DNA from: Pachyseris speciosa
Taxonomy: Eukaryota > Cnidaria > Anthozoa > Scleractinia > Pachyseridae
Direction of reading: 5' to 3'
NCBI GenBank assembly: GCA_016490735.1
Contig: JAEMWC010000266.1
Location: 666,001 to 730,000 of the forward strand
DNA: 64,000 nt
Positions 33,188 to 43,790 of the stretch are shown in pieces (the first letter of the stretch is position 1; each line of letters begins with the position of its first letter). Both the position numbers and the translations under genes were made by a program. The notes beneath the pieces were generated by a model, which was not told where the DNA came from, did no database searches, and saw nothing but the letters and a program-made list of their open reading frames with translations.

Positions 33188-33497
33188 AAGACTAAAAATA
33201 GAAGTGACATACTAATAAAGTGACATCTTGTCACTGGTAAGATTAGTGTTTAAAGTCTGGTTCATTTCTTGTATAAACAAGGTTTCTTTTATCTTGCAAT
33301 GGTAATCAGTTTTTCCTGACGCGAGTATTTCGAAATAATCCCATTTTATATTATGACCAGTAGTCATAATATGATCAGCAATAGCTGATGTGTGTTCCTG
33401 TTTGGAAAGTAAAAGAAATGAACCCGACTTTAAACGCTAATCTTACCAGTGACAAGCTGTCACTTTATTAGTATGTCACTTCTATTTTTAGTCTTCA
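33188..33497 (-). mobile_element. Penelope-like element 3' fragment with inverted ends
   Basis: About 83 bp at each end are inverted repeats (AAGACTAAAAATAGAAGTGAC at 33189 and its inverse ending at 33497). Between them, the minus strand encodes EHTSAIADHIMTTGHNIKWD, then YFEILASGKTDYHCKIKETL, then FIQE, and stops inside the left arm. This is the C-terminal part of the GIY-YIG endonuclease region of Penelope-like elements, including the conserved H...H and KIKE positions. The second, inverted copy of the tail shows the inverted partial duplication these elements often leave. It lies directly against the PAN exon of gene B. Confidence 0.72.
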
Positions 33498-33729
33498 GTA
33501 AGGAATGTGATGAGTTGTTATCGGTGTGATTGTTTAACTCGCACATGAGTTGTCCATCAGTTTCAGGTCCCATATTAATAGACACACATTTATGTTCTAA
33601 ATAGCACTTCACTCGGCAGCTCCCTTCATTCTGCACTTTCTCAGTCTTTATCACGTGCCCTGGAAGGGCTTTATCTTGGATGGGTTCTTTGAATATTATC
33701 GTGCGCTCGTATGTTGTCACGACAACAGG
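33498..33729 (-). pseudogene. PAN/apple exon of gene B, cut by a PLE
   Basis: After the acceptor TTTCTAG the minus strand reads ERTIIFKEPIQDKALPGHVI, then KTEKVQNEGSCRVKCYLEHK, then CVSINMGPETDGQLMCELNN. The cysteine spacing and the GxCxxxCxxxxxCxSIN core are those of PAN/apple domains, which bind proteins or carbohydrates outside the cell. Coding sequence stops at the PLE border, where the family would have about 15 more residues and a donor. The upstream end fits the phase-1 signal-peptide exon only if one base has been inserted before YERT, and the cysteine expected there is absent. Gene B is therefore probably not functional. Confidence 0.7.
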
Positions 33730-34406
33730 CTAGAAAGCGTTTGGATCTTTTGATCAGTCAAGAAATGGACAACCGGTAAGTGGTCGTTCAAGCTAAAATT
33801 GGTTGCAACCCTTATTATGCTGGATAGTGCCCCCTTTGCATTGTGGATTTATAGGGCATTTAATCTTCTCTCTTTCTGCCTGGAGAGGCTTAAGGAGAGT
33901 AGAAAGTTTAGTAGCTGGAGTGAATTGAATTTGTTGCGAACAGAATACCACGGTTTCATTTGATGCAGGTGTCACTTATTCAGGTGTTTATCCCGAGCAC
34001 TTTTCTTACAACACAAACTGAGTTTAAGAAATATATCGCATTGTTAGTTTTGACGCCACAACTGCCAAACGAGTTCTGCAGGAGCAAAAAGTATTTCCAT
34101 TTATAATAATGAATAGTGATCCATAACAGCTTTCAAACTAGCCACAAATTGCAATTATCAAAAGGATTATTGCAAGTGTATAAATACGACAGAGAAAGAA
34201 ACTTTTCTCGTGTTTATGCCTAAAAAGCAAGCGAGTTCAATTTTGCAACGAGTTAATGGAAACGAAGGCAAACAAAGCGAATATTTCAAGTCAATTTGAA
34301 TCACAATTGATAGTGACCGAAGTGTGTACGTTTCTTGCAAAGTTTGTAAGGTTTCTTAGAATACAACAACTCGGTGAATTAAAGATAAATCACCGCAAAA
34401 ATTCAC
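33730..34406. other. Intron of gene B, nothing recognised
   Basis: AT-rich sequence without a supported gene or repeat. Confidence 0.4.
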
Positions 34407-34533
34407 ATATTCACATTCAAACTGTAATTTTTTGGGAAGGTGGATTCCAAGAAACGCCCAAGCGATTCGGAGAAAGTGTAAAATTCTTTCGTTGAATCGT
34501 TGTGATCCGGGAAGGTCCATGCGTTGTCCGCCT
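34407..34533 (+). repeat. Long flanking direct repeat of the LINE, left copy
   Basis: 127 bp beginning ATATTCACATTCAAACTG and ending GCGTTGTCCGCCTT. It matches 35898-36026 at about 95 percent by eye. It directly abuts the T-tract of the LINE, as a target-site duplication would. Confidence 0.8.
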
Positions 34534-35897
34534 TTTTTTATTTTATTCTTTATTTTTTCTCTTTGCACTTTTTTTTTATTATATATGTATTTTCTATTAC
34601 ATTCTGTTACACGGGGTCTTTGCTAACAAGTGCGTTACATACAATAGGTTAATAACACAGGTACTATAAACTTACTCTACTTGCCACATTTTACACTACT
34701 TACAATGCGATAATTACTTGAGACGCTCACTAAAAAAATTATGATGAAATTAACATATACATCAAAATTTACAAAGATTTCGAAATTTACAAAGGACAAG
34801 ATGTGTGATGCTTATCTAGACATAGTAAACATAATTATGCCATTTCTTAAAGAAATTTTTTTGTTTACCCGAGGTGACTGCAATATACTTTTCTAATTCA
34901 ATTTTGTCCTGCAATAATCTTTTAAAGTCAATAAAAAAAGATTTTTTGCCATTTAGTGCGTTAACGTACAGAAAATATTTTCCTAGTATTACAAGATGGT
35001 TAAGGGCTAAACAAGGCGGGGTTAATTGGCGAATAACTCCATATATAATGTCCGGGGTACAAAGACGCATCTCAATGTTGCACAATTGAAAAATCTAATT
35101 TTGAAATTCGAACCAAAAGTCGATAAAAAGATGCTTCATAGTTTGAAGTGATGCTGGGCAAAAAGGACAGTACGGAGAAGCAACTTTTTGCAGTTTATAC
35201 AAAAACATGTTTGTAGAAAGGATATGATGAATGATTTTGTATTGAAACATGATCAATTTTGTTTCTTTTGTGGCTTTAAAAGCTAGGAGATAAACCTTAC
35301 GAACATCATCGCGCTGGAGGAAATAATTTTCAAGCCTTTTTTTCAGCTGTGGGCGAAAGTAACTTTTGTCGAGAGAGAAGTTTTCCGTATAAATTCTTGC
35401 AGGTCAAAGATTTACTTTAAAAAAAACACTAGCTTACTACAGATGTTGAGCAACTGGCATCTTTGCCAAAACGTTTTTCCATTTACTTGGAATGGCAGAT
35501 ACAAGGCCTTGATACTGCAGAAAATTGCATTTGAAATTAAATTTGCCACAAAGCGAATCGAACGACAGAAAACGATTTTCCTGTACGTCAAAAAGATCTT
35601 TCATTTGTCTGATACCAGCTTGGTGCCACTTCGGGTAAAAAAAATAGATTTTTCGTTAACTTCTTTGTTTTCATGGGTGTTAGGGTTAATTTCTTGCCAG
35701 TAGCAAAAGACCTGATTGTAAAACAATGGAATTTGTTTGTTAAGATTTAGAAGTTTCATTTCGTAGTTACATTTAAACAGATCCAGTCCACCAACATTGG
35801 TTAGGATATAGGTTGGAATGTACTTCCAAGGCGCATCATTTTCTGAACAAAGGCGTTTCACCCAAGTACGTTTTAATGCTTTATCAAATAAAAAGAA
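34534..35897 (-). mobile_element. 5'-truncated LINE (ORF2 C-terminal part)
   Basis: On the minus strand the 3' part of a LINE ORF2 is readable with a few breaks: LFDKALKRTWVKRLCSENDA, PWKYIPTYILTNVGGLDLFK, then YFLQRDDVRKVYLLAFKATK, a zinc-binding-like SPYCPFCPASLQTMKHLF, and CTPDIIYGVIRQL...FFKKWHNYVYYV ending at 34816. A T-rich tract at about 34533-34580 corresponds to its poly(A) tail. The spacing of the CPFC...H region after the reverse transcriptase is that of several vertebrate and invertebrate LINE clades. I cannot assign the clade firmly. It is flanked by unusually long direct repeats. Confidence 0.75.
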
Positions 35898-36026
35898 ATA
35901 TTCACATTCAAACTTTAATTTTTTTGGGAAGGTGGATTCCAAGAAACGCTCAAGCGATTCGGAGAAAGTCTAAAATTCTTGCGTTGAATCGTTGCGATCC
36001 GGGAAGGTCCATGCGTTGTCCGCCTT
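35898..36026 (+). repeat. Long flanking direct repeat of the LINE, right copy
   Basis: 129 bp, the partner of 34407-34533. It starts exactly where LINE coding similarity begins on the minus strand. Confidence 0.8.
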
Positions 36027-37600
36027 GCTAAAACCACAATCTGTCCTCGAAATATGGATGTCTTCTCTATGAACTTACTGATTTCCACTGTTTAAGCTGT
36101 CTTGTGTTCCTTATGACTTTTCATCTCGATTAATCATTTCAAAAAGCTGTGTTTCCCTTCTAAGTCATCCGCACTTTGCCATCTTGAAAATTCACGCGGG
36201 GAAAAAAAAGCGGCCGCCATTTTAATTTAAAATGCGGCTAACTAAAAGCTTTCTCTCTACCACTCCTAAAGACTCGTAAAAATGGGACTGATGGGTAATT
36301 CTATCAACGCAGAATTATTTTTAACACTCACATATTAGCTCTGCGTACCTACGGAAATTCTTTGATTATTTTTTTGTTAAGATGCCGTGTTAAGCTTGTA
36401 TCTCGCAAAGCTTTTTCTTACAGATGTACATGTTTATTTTTTTAATATTTCCCCTACCCCACCCCTCTAAACAGTAATGTTCTCACGATTCGACGCCCAC
36501 CCGTGATCCAAACATCCTTCCTTTGTTCGCTGACGTAGTGAGGACATTAGCATACCCTCCCAAAAAGGAACTTGAAGTACCTAATTCTGCAGTTACAAGC
36601 TATGGCGAGAATAACATGATAACATTTCCGCGAATCTTGCGGTATCACATTGGGAATATCAACTTTTTACAGAGTCTATCTTGCCAAGAATCACAGACCT
36701 GAACTTATAATTAGACCTGAACTTATAATTAGCTTTATAGTGTCTACTATTGACTGGAGTTGCCATACAGTTCCTCGTTTTTACTCTAGCTGCAAATATA
36801 AACCATCTTGCTAGTACAAGTAGCAGGTGACCATTGAGTGTATGTTGACAGATCTATTTTATGCGTGTTCTTTCTAAAGCAAATAATCCACAATTCTATC
36901 TTCTTACCCAAGTTAATTTTCCCTTTGTCTTTCTCATACTGACGTATTCTCTCGAACTTTCTGTTCGCCAAAGTATGTTCAATATCATAAAGTTTATTTT
37001 AGTTCAGCCTCATGGAAGATTTAAATTCGAATTGCGTACGCGGTAGCTTTGTAAGATCTTGTCAAGAACATCTTGTGTGATGACACCCCCTTATTAATTT
37101 ATCTGTGCACCTGTCCATTTCAGTAGATGCTCGATCGTTTATCTTTGAGACATATCTACTATTACGAGTACTACAACAACGCTTACCTTGAATTTTAAAG
37201 GGAATTCGTTATTCTTAGAACGATTTGAAATGTGAATTCACCTTAACAAAAGTGCTTACAGTTTTGAGACTCTAATTTTCGGCAGCAGGTGCAAAAATGT
37301 TTTGAACCTTAAATTATGAAATAAACATCATATGCTTGCGAAACAAGGTTAAACCGAACACTGGAAATGGGGCCTTGTGAAGCTTCTGCGTTGTAAGTTG
37401 GCTTTTGCAAGCTCGATTAGAATGTTTTTTTTTTTTTTTTTTTCATGTGGTGACCATTGCCGAAGGTATCACAACACAAAAATGTGCAACTGGAGTTAAT
37501 TAAGTGCCTGCACTTTGTATCTTACAACTCCGAAAAACTAGGAGATAAATTATCAAACTGCTTTTCACTCTCTCTTAGGAAGAGAAAAGCAACATTTGTC
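36027..37600. other. Intron of gene B, nothing recognised
   Basis: No supported gene. A direct repeat CAGACCTGAACTTATAATTAG occurs twice in tandem near 36700-36735. A run of about 20 T lies near 37425. Confidence 0.4.
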
Positions 37601-37686
37601 ACTGAGAATATTCAGTGATAAATGGGGCATGGTCTATTGTGAAATATAAACGTTTTTGCATTGATTTTTATGATTTATGATTTATA

Positions 37687-38070
37687 GTCTTCGCCAGAGA
37701 CCTGGCAGGGACACTACAACAGCTTGCGCCAATTTCTGTAGGCCCGTAACTGCAAATCCCTCCCCCATAACCACATTCTAGTAGAGATAGACCACCACAC
37801 CGGGGACTACGTCCCCTACTCTTTTCGAACAGTGCGTGGGTTCTTTAACGTCCCACAAAATCAATTATGAAGAGTTGTGATACTGGGCCTACGGTTTATC
37901 GTCCTTATCCGAGAAGACTAGAAAGTCTAACCATTTGCAGATGTCATTACAAAGGCAGCACTTTCTCCTCAATTATTTAAAGACCCTGAGTGTTGGTCCG
38001 GCCGGGGTTTGAACCCGCGACCTCCCGCACGGTAATCCGGTGCTCTACCACTAAGCTAATCGGTCGGCGG
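37687..38070 (-). mobile_element. tRNA-derived SINE
   Basis: The minus strand starts with a tRNA-like head (about 38069 to 37993): A box TAGCTTAGTGGTAGAGCA, B box GGGTTCAAACCCC, and a final GGACCA. A 300-bp tail with GGACGATAAACCGTAGG and GACCTGGCAGGGACAC-type phrases (given here in mixed orientation) follows. A close copy lies at 56493-56850. It is inserted in the paralogous region shared with 15900-16750, which lacks it. Confidence 0.85.
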
Positions 38071-38224
38071 TCTTTGGTTCGAAATGAGTCTATCTGCAAT
38101 TGCTGAGCGGCGGAAGATTAATTGAAAGTCATCTAAACTGAAATTTTACACAGAATATACAATGTAGAAGGTCTTTGGTTCAAAATGAGTCTATCTGCAA
38201 CTGTTGAGCGGCGGAAGATTAATT
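38069..38224. repeat. Local tandem duplication, about 101-bp period
   Basis: GGTCTTTGGTTCxAAATGAG followed by TCTATCTGCAA and GCGGCGGAAGATTAATT occurs at about 38069 and again at about 38170, with three or four differences. It directly follows the SINE head. Confidence 0.7.
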
Positions 38225-38628
38225 ACGAAGTGAGGTTTACTTAGGCTGAATACTTTAACGAAGCAGTGGGCTAAACGGTTTTAAGACTGTTACCTGAAAG
38301 ACAGCTAACGTGAAATGCGCTGCTAGAAAAATTAAAAGTGATGGTTTCAGTTAATTAAGACCGGTCTAAACTATTCCATGTATACTGGATATCAACAATG
38401 GCAACTACACCTTATTCCACCTTTTTTAGCTAATCCACCACAAATGTTAACAAAATCACACATGGCTTGTGAACTAAAACGGACACGTCTTATGACGGTG
38501 TATAATTAAGTCGTACTATACCATGTCTAAGATGTTGCTTTCAAATACGTTTTACTTCAATATTACTATATTTTAACCAACTTCGCAACTTCAGGAGATT
38601 AACACATCAAGTTGAAGGCAATACTCAC

Positions 38629-38698
38629 CAGCATAAATCACTGAGCCAAGTCCAACTGAAATCCACGCAATGAAAACGAAGCCCTTGAGTGAAACCAT
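38629..38698 (-). CDS. Signal-peptide exon of secreted-protein gene B
   Basis: A 70-nt first coding exon on the minus strand starting ATG GTT TCA and ending GCT G before a perfect GTGAGT donor (phase 1). It encodes MVSLKGFVFIAWISVGLGSV-IYA: a short polar start, a hydrophobic core and a small-residue end (SVIYA), which is a good secretory signal peptide with likely cleavage after YA. It lies 4.9 kb upstream of a PAN exon on the same strand, so it probably starts gene B, although the phases need one inserted base to agree. The copy at 16.56 kb has the same exon without a start codon. Regulatory sites are not obvious. Confidence 0.68.
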
Positions 38699-38699
38699 G

Positions 38700-39534
38700 C
38701 CCTTAGTTCTTTTCCAAACGTTCCTTGAGTGTCATTGATGTAGCAAGCGAGCTTTATAGATAAACTGGCTAATTTAAATGTGTGGTTCATTAAATATTCT
38801 GTTTCCTGTGCGGGGCTTAATTATTAATAAGCATTAACGTAGTAACTTCCCGTTACTATGCGGCTGATGAAACACACTTTTAACTGGTTTCGAAATTTAA
38901 GGTGACATCAAAATTCACAGTTTTTAATTCGCAAAAGCATTATCTGTACACGCTACCTACAGTTCCAGCTTTATGAGAATATCTTGGATGCGACACATTC
39001 CAATTAAGTGAATTCACAACTTCAATGATCATAAAGCTACGATTGACGAAAGGACTAGAAACTTTCCCGGCCAATCCATGTAAAACTGTTATTTCTCACC
39101 TAAAACAATTTTAATATAGAACCCAGAGGGTAATACAGTTCATCCTCTCTAATTCGGACACCGCGTGAAGGAGCGGAGCCAAGTGTCCGTATGGGAGAGG
39201 TGGCGTATTATTATTCACGGTTTCTCGCTTGTTTGTTTATCACTGCAGTATCGCCACTTATCATTCGTATACAACTGTAACGCTTTACTGAGTAACACAA
39301 CCGAAACACAAAGTCTCGCACAGTTAAGAGGAGTATGCAATACTTATTACGTAAGCACTGAGATTTGCTCATAGAAATGGCAGTGATGAAAACTGGGTCG
39401 TTTTCGTTTTAGTCACAGTCAATCAGCGACGCGGACGGACGATGACATTTCACTAGTGAAAAAGCGCATGGCGTCTGATTGGATGAACTGAAAAGTGATC
39501 GTTCGAGAAACTACTTTATCCTTGGCGCGAAAAC
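38700..39534. other. Upstream region of gene B; Tigger-like end at 39132-39200
   Basis: 39132-39200 reads ACAGTTCATCCTCTCTAATTCGGACACC and then AAGTGTCCGTATGGGAGAGG. Its wording is similar to the CAGTCGAACCTCC...GGACACC ends of the Tigger-like element at 42408. It may be a solo end or a short foldback. No gene is seen. Confidence 0.4.
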
Positions 39535-39955
39535 TTGCAACCCCCTCTTTGTGAGTTTATCATTTCGGTCAGGACCAAAGGTGGCAAAGACTATGAGCCT
39601 TCTTCGCTCCGAAGTCTATTAGTAAGTGTTGAACGTCATCTGAAGATGAATAACTACTCTGCCAGCATCATGAATGACCTCGTATTTGAGAAGAAAATAA
39701 AATTCCTCCTGTCCAAACAGAAAGAGTTAAAGAAAAAGGGAAAGATAAATAAGCCAAATGCTTCGGTAGCTTTAACCAGCGATGAATTAAACATGCTGTA
39801 CGAAAAAGGCCTTCTCGGTACACAAAACCCTGAAGCGCTTTTAAACACGCTCTGGTTAAATAATACCATGCATTTTGGACTTAGAGGCTGAAAAGAACAC
39901 GAGGCTGAAAAGAATCGAGGTTCTAGACGTGGTTCACGAATACGCGTAAACATTT
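39535..39955 (+). pseudogene. Crypton-type DUF3504 (tyrosine-recombinase-like) remnant
   Basis: The plus strand reads LCEFIISVRTKGGKDYEPSS, LRSLLVSVERHLKMNNYS, then KKKGKINKPNASVALTSDEL and LLNTLWLNNTMHFGLRG. It ends at a TGA (39889-39891) where family members have a cysteine, followed by KEHE in the same frame. This matches the DUF3504 domain of Crypton transposons and of host proteins derived from them (ZMYM2/3/4, QRICH1, KCTD1-like). In Cryptons the domain is part of a tyrosine recombinase. The start of the domain and the rest of the recombinase are missing, so it is a pseudogene fragment. Confidence 0.75.
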
Positions 39956-40477
39956 TGAAACTAGAAGAAGCTGGGTTAACGCAGGTGCTGAACGATTCTC
40001 TAGCACGAGTTCGCCGCCCCTTCGTTCATCGATCCCAATGGCTGTAAATTTCCGAGATCAAAAGACGTAGAGCGCAAGCCGAGGGCCGTAAATTTCGAAA
40101 AGTGACATACGTGGAGCGCAAGGGGGAAGCTACAGACGCGGCACAGGGAAATAATACTCAACAATAGGTTTTCGCCGCCAGCATTTCTTTGCCATTTCTC
40201 CTGGCTTCAATTGAGCTGTTTGTTGTAATACACAGCGTAACCCGTTCGGAATTTCAGCAAAATTAAACATTCTTCTCATTTGCCGGTAAGCCGGTTGCAA
40301 ACGAAGATGCCCTTTGCAAAGACAACAGTTAAATTTCTTCATCCTAAACAGTCTCATCTTCCACGTAAACGATAGCATTATTGACAGATCTGTCAATAAT
40401 ATGTTCTTTGGGGAATTAAACACGAACACGCACAAGGATTTTCATTGTACACAGACTGTATTTTTCCCGCGAAAGAG

Positions 40478-40861
40478 GGACTTCGACAAAACAATGATCC
40501 CCCGTTTGCTGATCCCCTTACTGATCCCCCTACTGGTCCCCTATCAAATTCACTGGTAAAAGTAAAACAAAACAAAACAAAAACAAAAAAAACACACACA
40601 CAAAATAAATAAATAAAGATTTGAGGCTGAACGAGTCAGAAAGTTTATGTAGGTCCTCCGTCGGACCAAATTTCTTCCATCTTTGAACTCTAAGGTGAGC
40701 CAGAATTTATCCTTGAACTTAATTCAGCCTCAAATCAATTTTTTTTTTTTGGCTTTACTTTTTACAGTAAATTTTATGGGGGATGAGTAGGTGAATCAGT
40801 AAGGAGATCATTAGGGGATCAGTAGGGGATCAGTAAACGGGGGATCAGTGTTTTGTCGAAG
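40478..40861. mobile_element. MITE with long TIRs carrying CTGATCCCC repeats
   Basis: Left end GGACTTCGACAAAACAATGAT and right end GTTTTGTCGAAG are inverted. The arms extend about 85 bp (40478-40560 and 40775-40861). Each arm contains several CTGATCCCC (or GGGGATCAG) units. CCCGCGAAAGAG occurs on both sides (40466-40477 and 40862-40873), probably including an 8- to 12-bp target duplication. The centre is A-rich or T-rich and has no coding capacity. The superfamily is not certain. Confidence 0.78.
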
Positions 40862-40873
40862 CCCGCGAAAGAG

Positions 40874-41435
40874 CCCGTAGAAACCAAAACTCTCTCTCTC
40901 CTCTTACTCGAAAACGCTTCGGTCCCGATCTCAGACATTTGGTGTACAGGTTGTATTTTAAGAAATCTCTCATATCTTAAGGAAACGTTATGATATGAAA
41001 GATTCATTTCATCCTCCAATAATACCTTAATAGTATTGTTCTCCTTTAGATACTGGCTCAGTTAGTTCACCCGTGTTAAGCTGAACTACGAAAGTGTTGA
41101 AAATACTTTTCTTAAAATTTTAACTTATTTCCATTAATCGAGTCAACTTTATAAATGTCTTATTGTGATCATCATCATCATCGTTATTATTATTATTATC
41201 ATTGTTATTAAATCCTCCTTTATCAAAATATCTAAGGTCTTTATCTATTAAAAGTAATACATCAATATAATTTTCAATTAATCTTCATTTCATCGTAGTG
41301 ACTTAGTAGCTGGGTATCGTACATGGCTTGTCTGCCAGACTCTGGCAGGCCAGCCGGCATATTCTTAAATATGACTTGGGCATGAGCACCATTTAGTTCC
41401 AGAGGTGACATCAGTGTGATATGTTTTACATCCAA
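40874..41435. other. Downstream of gene A, nothing recognised
   Basis: Contains a degenerate CAT/TTA microsatellite at about 41168-41212. The segment 41330-41435 lies just after the fibrinogen-like exon and could be 3' UTR of gene A. Confidence 0.4.
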
Positions 41436-42056
41436 CTAACGAATGTAAATATTTCCATGTGGATTAGCGACATTTTTTTACTTGGTTTGCACTGTTTTTT
41501 TTTCACACGGATCATGGGTAGGCGAATTACGTCTAGTGTAACCGTCAAAATAATAGCAGGTACTGCACCACCATGGCTCAGTGCTGTATAACATTGGCCC
41601 AAAACCGTTATTCTGAGCATATGTAAAAGGTGCTGGAGTTCCGCTACATGTGGCAGTCACGCGATTAAAGATCTCACAGCTGACGCTTCCATCCCGCCCA
41701 TCAACCAAACTTCCAATTCCGGGACGACAAATCAACCAATTGTTAATGTTGCTCTTGATCAGGAACTCACTGCCAAGTTGTTTCCAAAGGGCGAAGTCCA
41801 TGGCATTATAGTTTGTTTCGTTCATTGGTGGAGTTGTTGAAACAGAGACATCAACTTCCTGTTTAGCTTACCAATTAGGTCTCGGAGTAATTGCGTTTCC
41901 TTTTCCAGTAAACTAGTGTCCAGCCACCTCCGTCAGTTTCCATGTCGCAGTAAGCCTTGAATTTGGTTCCTATGGAACCACCTCCAGGATCAATCCAATA
42001 AACACCCGAGAGAGTCGGAAGACTTTGGCTGCGGAGGGACTGGTACGAGGAAACTG
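41436..42056 (-). pseudogene. Fibrinogen-C-like last exon of gene A
   Basis: After the acceptor TACTACAG (phase 1) the minus strand reads LPTLSGVYWIDPGGGSIGTK, then FKAYCDMETDGGGWTLVYW. A second frame then reads TTPPMNETNYNAMDFALWKQ, SEFLIKSNINNWLICRPGIG, and CYYFDGYTRRNSPTHDPC. The exon ends in a third frame with PHGNIYIR and a TAG at 41436-41438. The YCDMxTDGGGWT motif is the fibrinogen-like signature, and the remainder is the cnidarian form of the domain also found in skeletal matrix proteins. Lesions are a deletion with frame change after TLVYW (about 41900), an in-frame TAA near 41872, and frame changes in two A-runs (about 41475-41510). It pairs in phase with the EGF exon 9.6 kb upstream. 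Confidence 0.8.
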
Positions 42057-42407
42057 CTGTAGTAACGGAATGTAACATCGTCATTATAAATTATGATTAT
42101 AGCTCGCTAATCTCAGGTCAGGCCCACAGTTAGCCGTGGTCAAACGTAAAACAAAATAAAAGAGGATGATAATGCTAATGATAATGATGATAACAGGAGT
42201 CCTTCAAGGATGCAGCTTTCACTGAGGGCTCGGTTGATACGATTTTAGTGATTAACTGAATTTACTAAAATATTTTACGATTTTATTAGAAAAACTTAAA
42301 GGATGTGGTCAGCGCTGTATGCCGTTGTTTTCTTTTTTAATGCATGATTCCCAGAAAACGTATTCACTTAATGGTCCCTAACCCTATTTTAGCGTGTCCT
42401 AAAATTG

Positions 42408-43272
42408 CAGTCGAACCTCCACTAACGGACACCTTGCGTAAGCGGACACCTTTCGTAAGAGGACACCAAACCGCGGTCCCGGCGATTTCTCTTCTCCAAC
42501 ACTACATTTTTAACCTCCCGTAAGCGGACACCTCTCATAAACGGACACGGACACCAATGCGGGGCCCACCGGGTCTAAAATAACCTCCCGTAAGTGGACG
42601 ATAAACAATATCAAGATAATTTCCATCGAAACAGGTTCGGTATTGGTGGTTTAATCACACACTTACCTAGAGAAAACCAGTGCTCGAGTCTAAACAGTAC
42701 AGTGTATATGAAGGTAACGTAGCCATTTCGATACCAATATATAATTTTTCATTACAGTATTTCAAAGTTTTCCTTTTATAGCTTTTCTTCGAGCCAGTCG
42801 CACGAAAATTTGCCTCCTTGAAATCTAAACTCGCAAGGCAGCTCCAAACCATATCCTACTCCTCTGTTTATCCGCTTTCCTCTAATAACAACCGTTGGAC
42901 GCACGCTTCAGGGACTTTATCACCCACTGGGCCATGAGCTTAGGTACATGATCAACCTCTGTTTTCTTCTTCTGTTCGATTCTGTTCAGCTTGAAAACAT
43001 TGCGGTATGCTACTGGTTACATCTACACACACTGTATATTTAGCGGAAAGTCTTTTAATATTGAACCGTAGTGTTTAAATTAGTGTTAAATTCGTATGTA
43101 AAGCAACATCCCACACCCCTGTGATGGATAATTCAATTACAAGTGGTATTAAAAGCCGCTTTAAAAGAATTTTTCTGGTGCATTTCTTTTAAACCTCCCG
43201 TAGGTGGACACCTCCCGTAAGTGGACACTTACTCTCGGTCCCAAGGGTGTCCGCTTATGGGAGGTTCGACTG
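42408..43272. mobile_element. Tigger/pogo-like non-autonomous DNA transposon
   Basis: Ends CAGTCGAACCTCC and GGAGGTTCGACTG are inverted. The right flank is TA, as expected for pogo/Tigger, and the left flank is TG (probably a mutated TA). Subterminal CGTAAGCGGACACC-type units occur several times in direct order near the left end (42430-42600) and again near 43195-43255. No full transposase is readable. A 61-codon minus-strand frame inside (42667-42852) has no recognised motif. Confidence 0.75.
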
Positions 43273-43413
43273 TACTTAGTAACATCACCAGGAGCCGATT
43301 ACTAGGAGCATATAACTCCCATTATAAGCCTATGTCACTTCATTTTTACAGCCCGACCTATTTTTAGGGGAGCTCCGGCGGCCCGAAGGGCCGCTAAGCA
43401 GAGCACCATACCT

Positions 43414-43445
<32 letters not shown>

Positions 43446-43515
43446 AAAATGGCTAACGGTATTGCTCGTGGGCGCGCACGACGACGACGGTGGAGTTTCC
43501 CAATAATTAATAATA

Positions 43516-43790
43516 TCCTTATAATAATTAACATTTATTCACCAAAGTGGAGGTAAATATCCACCACTTTCACTGACACAAAGGTGAATAATTGTTTTAG
43601 TATATACCACACAAGCTGAATAATAGCGGACCAAAACATTACTTTATGTGTGACAATATACCGACAAGCGGTAGAAAATTGTAAAATCTCGCGCGCCGGC
43701 TGCTCAGAGGTGAATATTACTTGCTAATCACCTCCGAGTTAACCAATCAGAGCGCGCGAAAAGCACTATTCACTTGTGTGGTATATACTA
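43516..43790. mobile_element. Short inserted element absent from the paralogous copy
   Basis: Between GATAATATC and CATAATAATC the 62.9-kb copy has only a few bases, while here about 275 bp are present. Inside, GTATATACCACACAAGCTGAAT (about 43604) and ATTCACTTGTGTGGTATATAC (about 43768) are inverted. It looks like a MITE. Exact ends are uncertain because the flanks are ATA-rich. Confidence 0.55.

Noticed and set aside
37993..38069. Functional tRNA gene
   Set aside because: The A and B boxes are good, but it is the head of a 380-bp repeat with a second copy at 56.8 kb, so it is a SINE.
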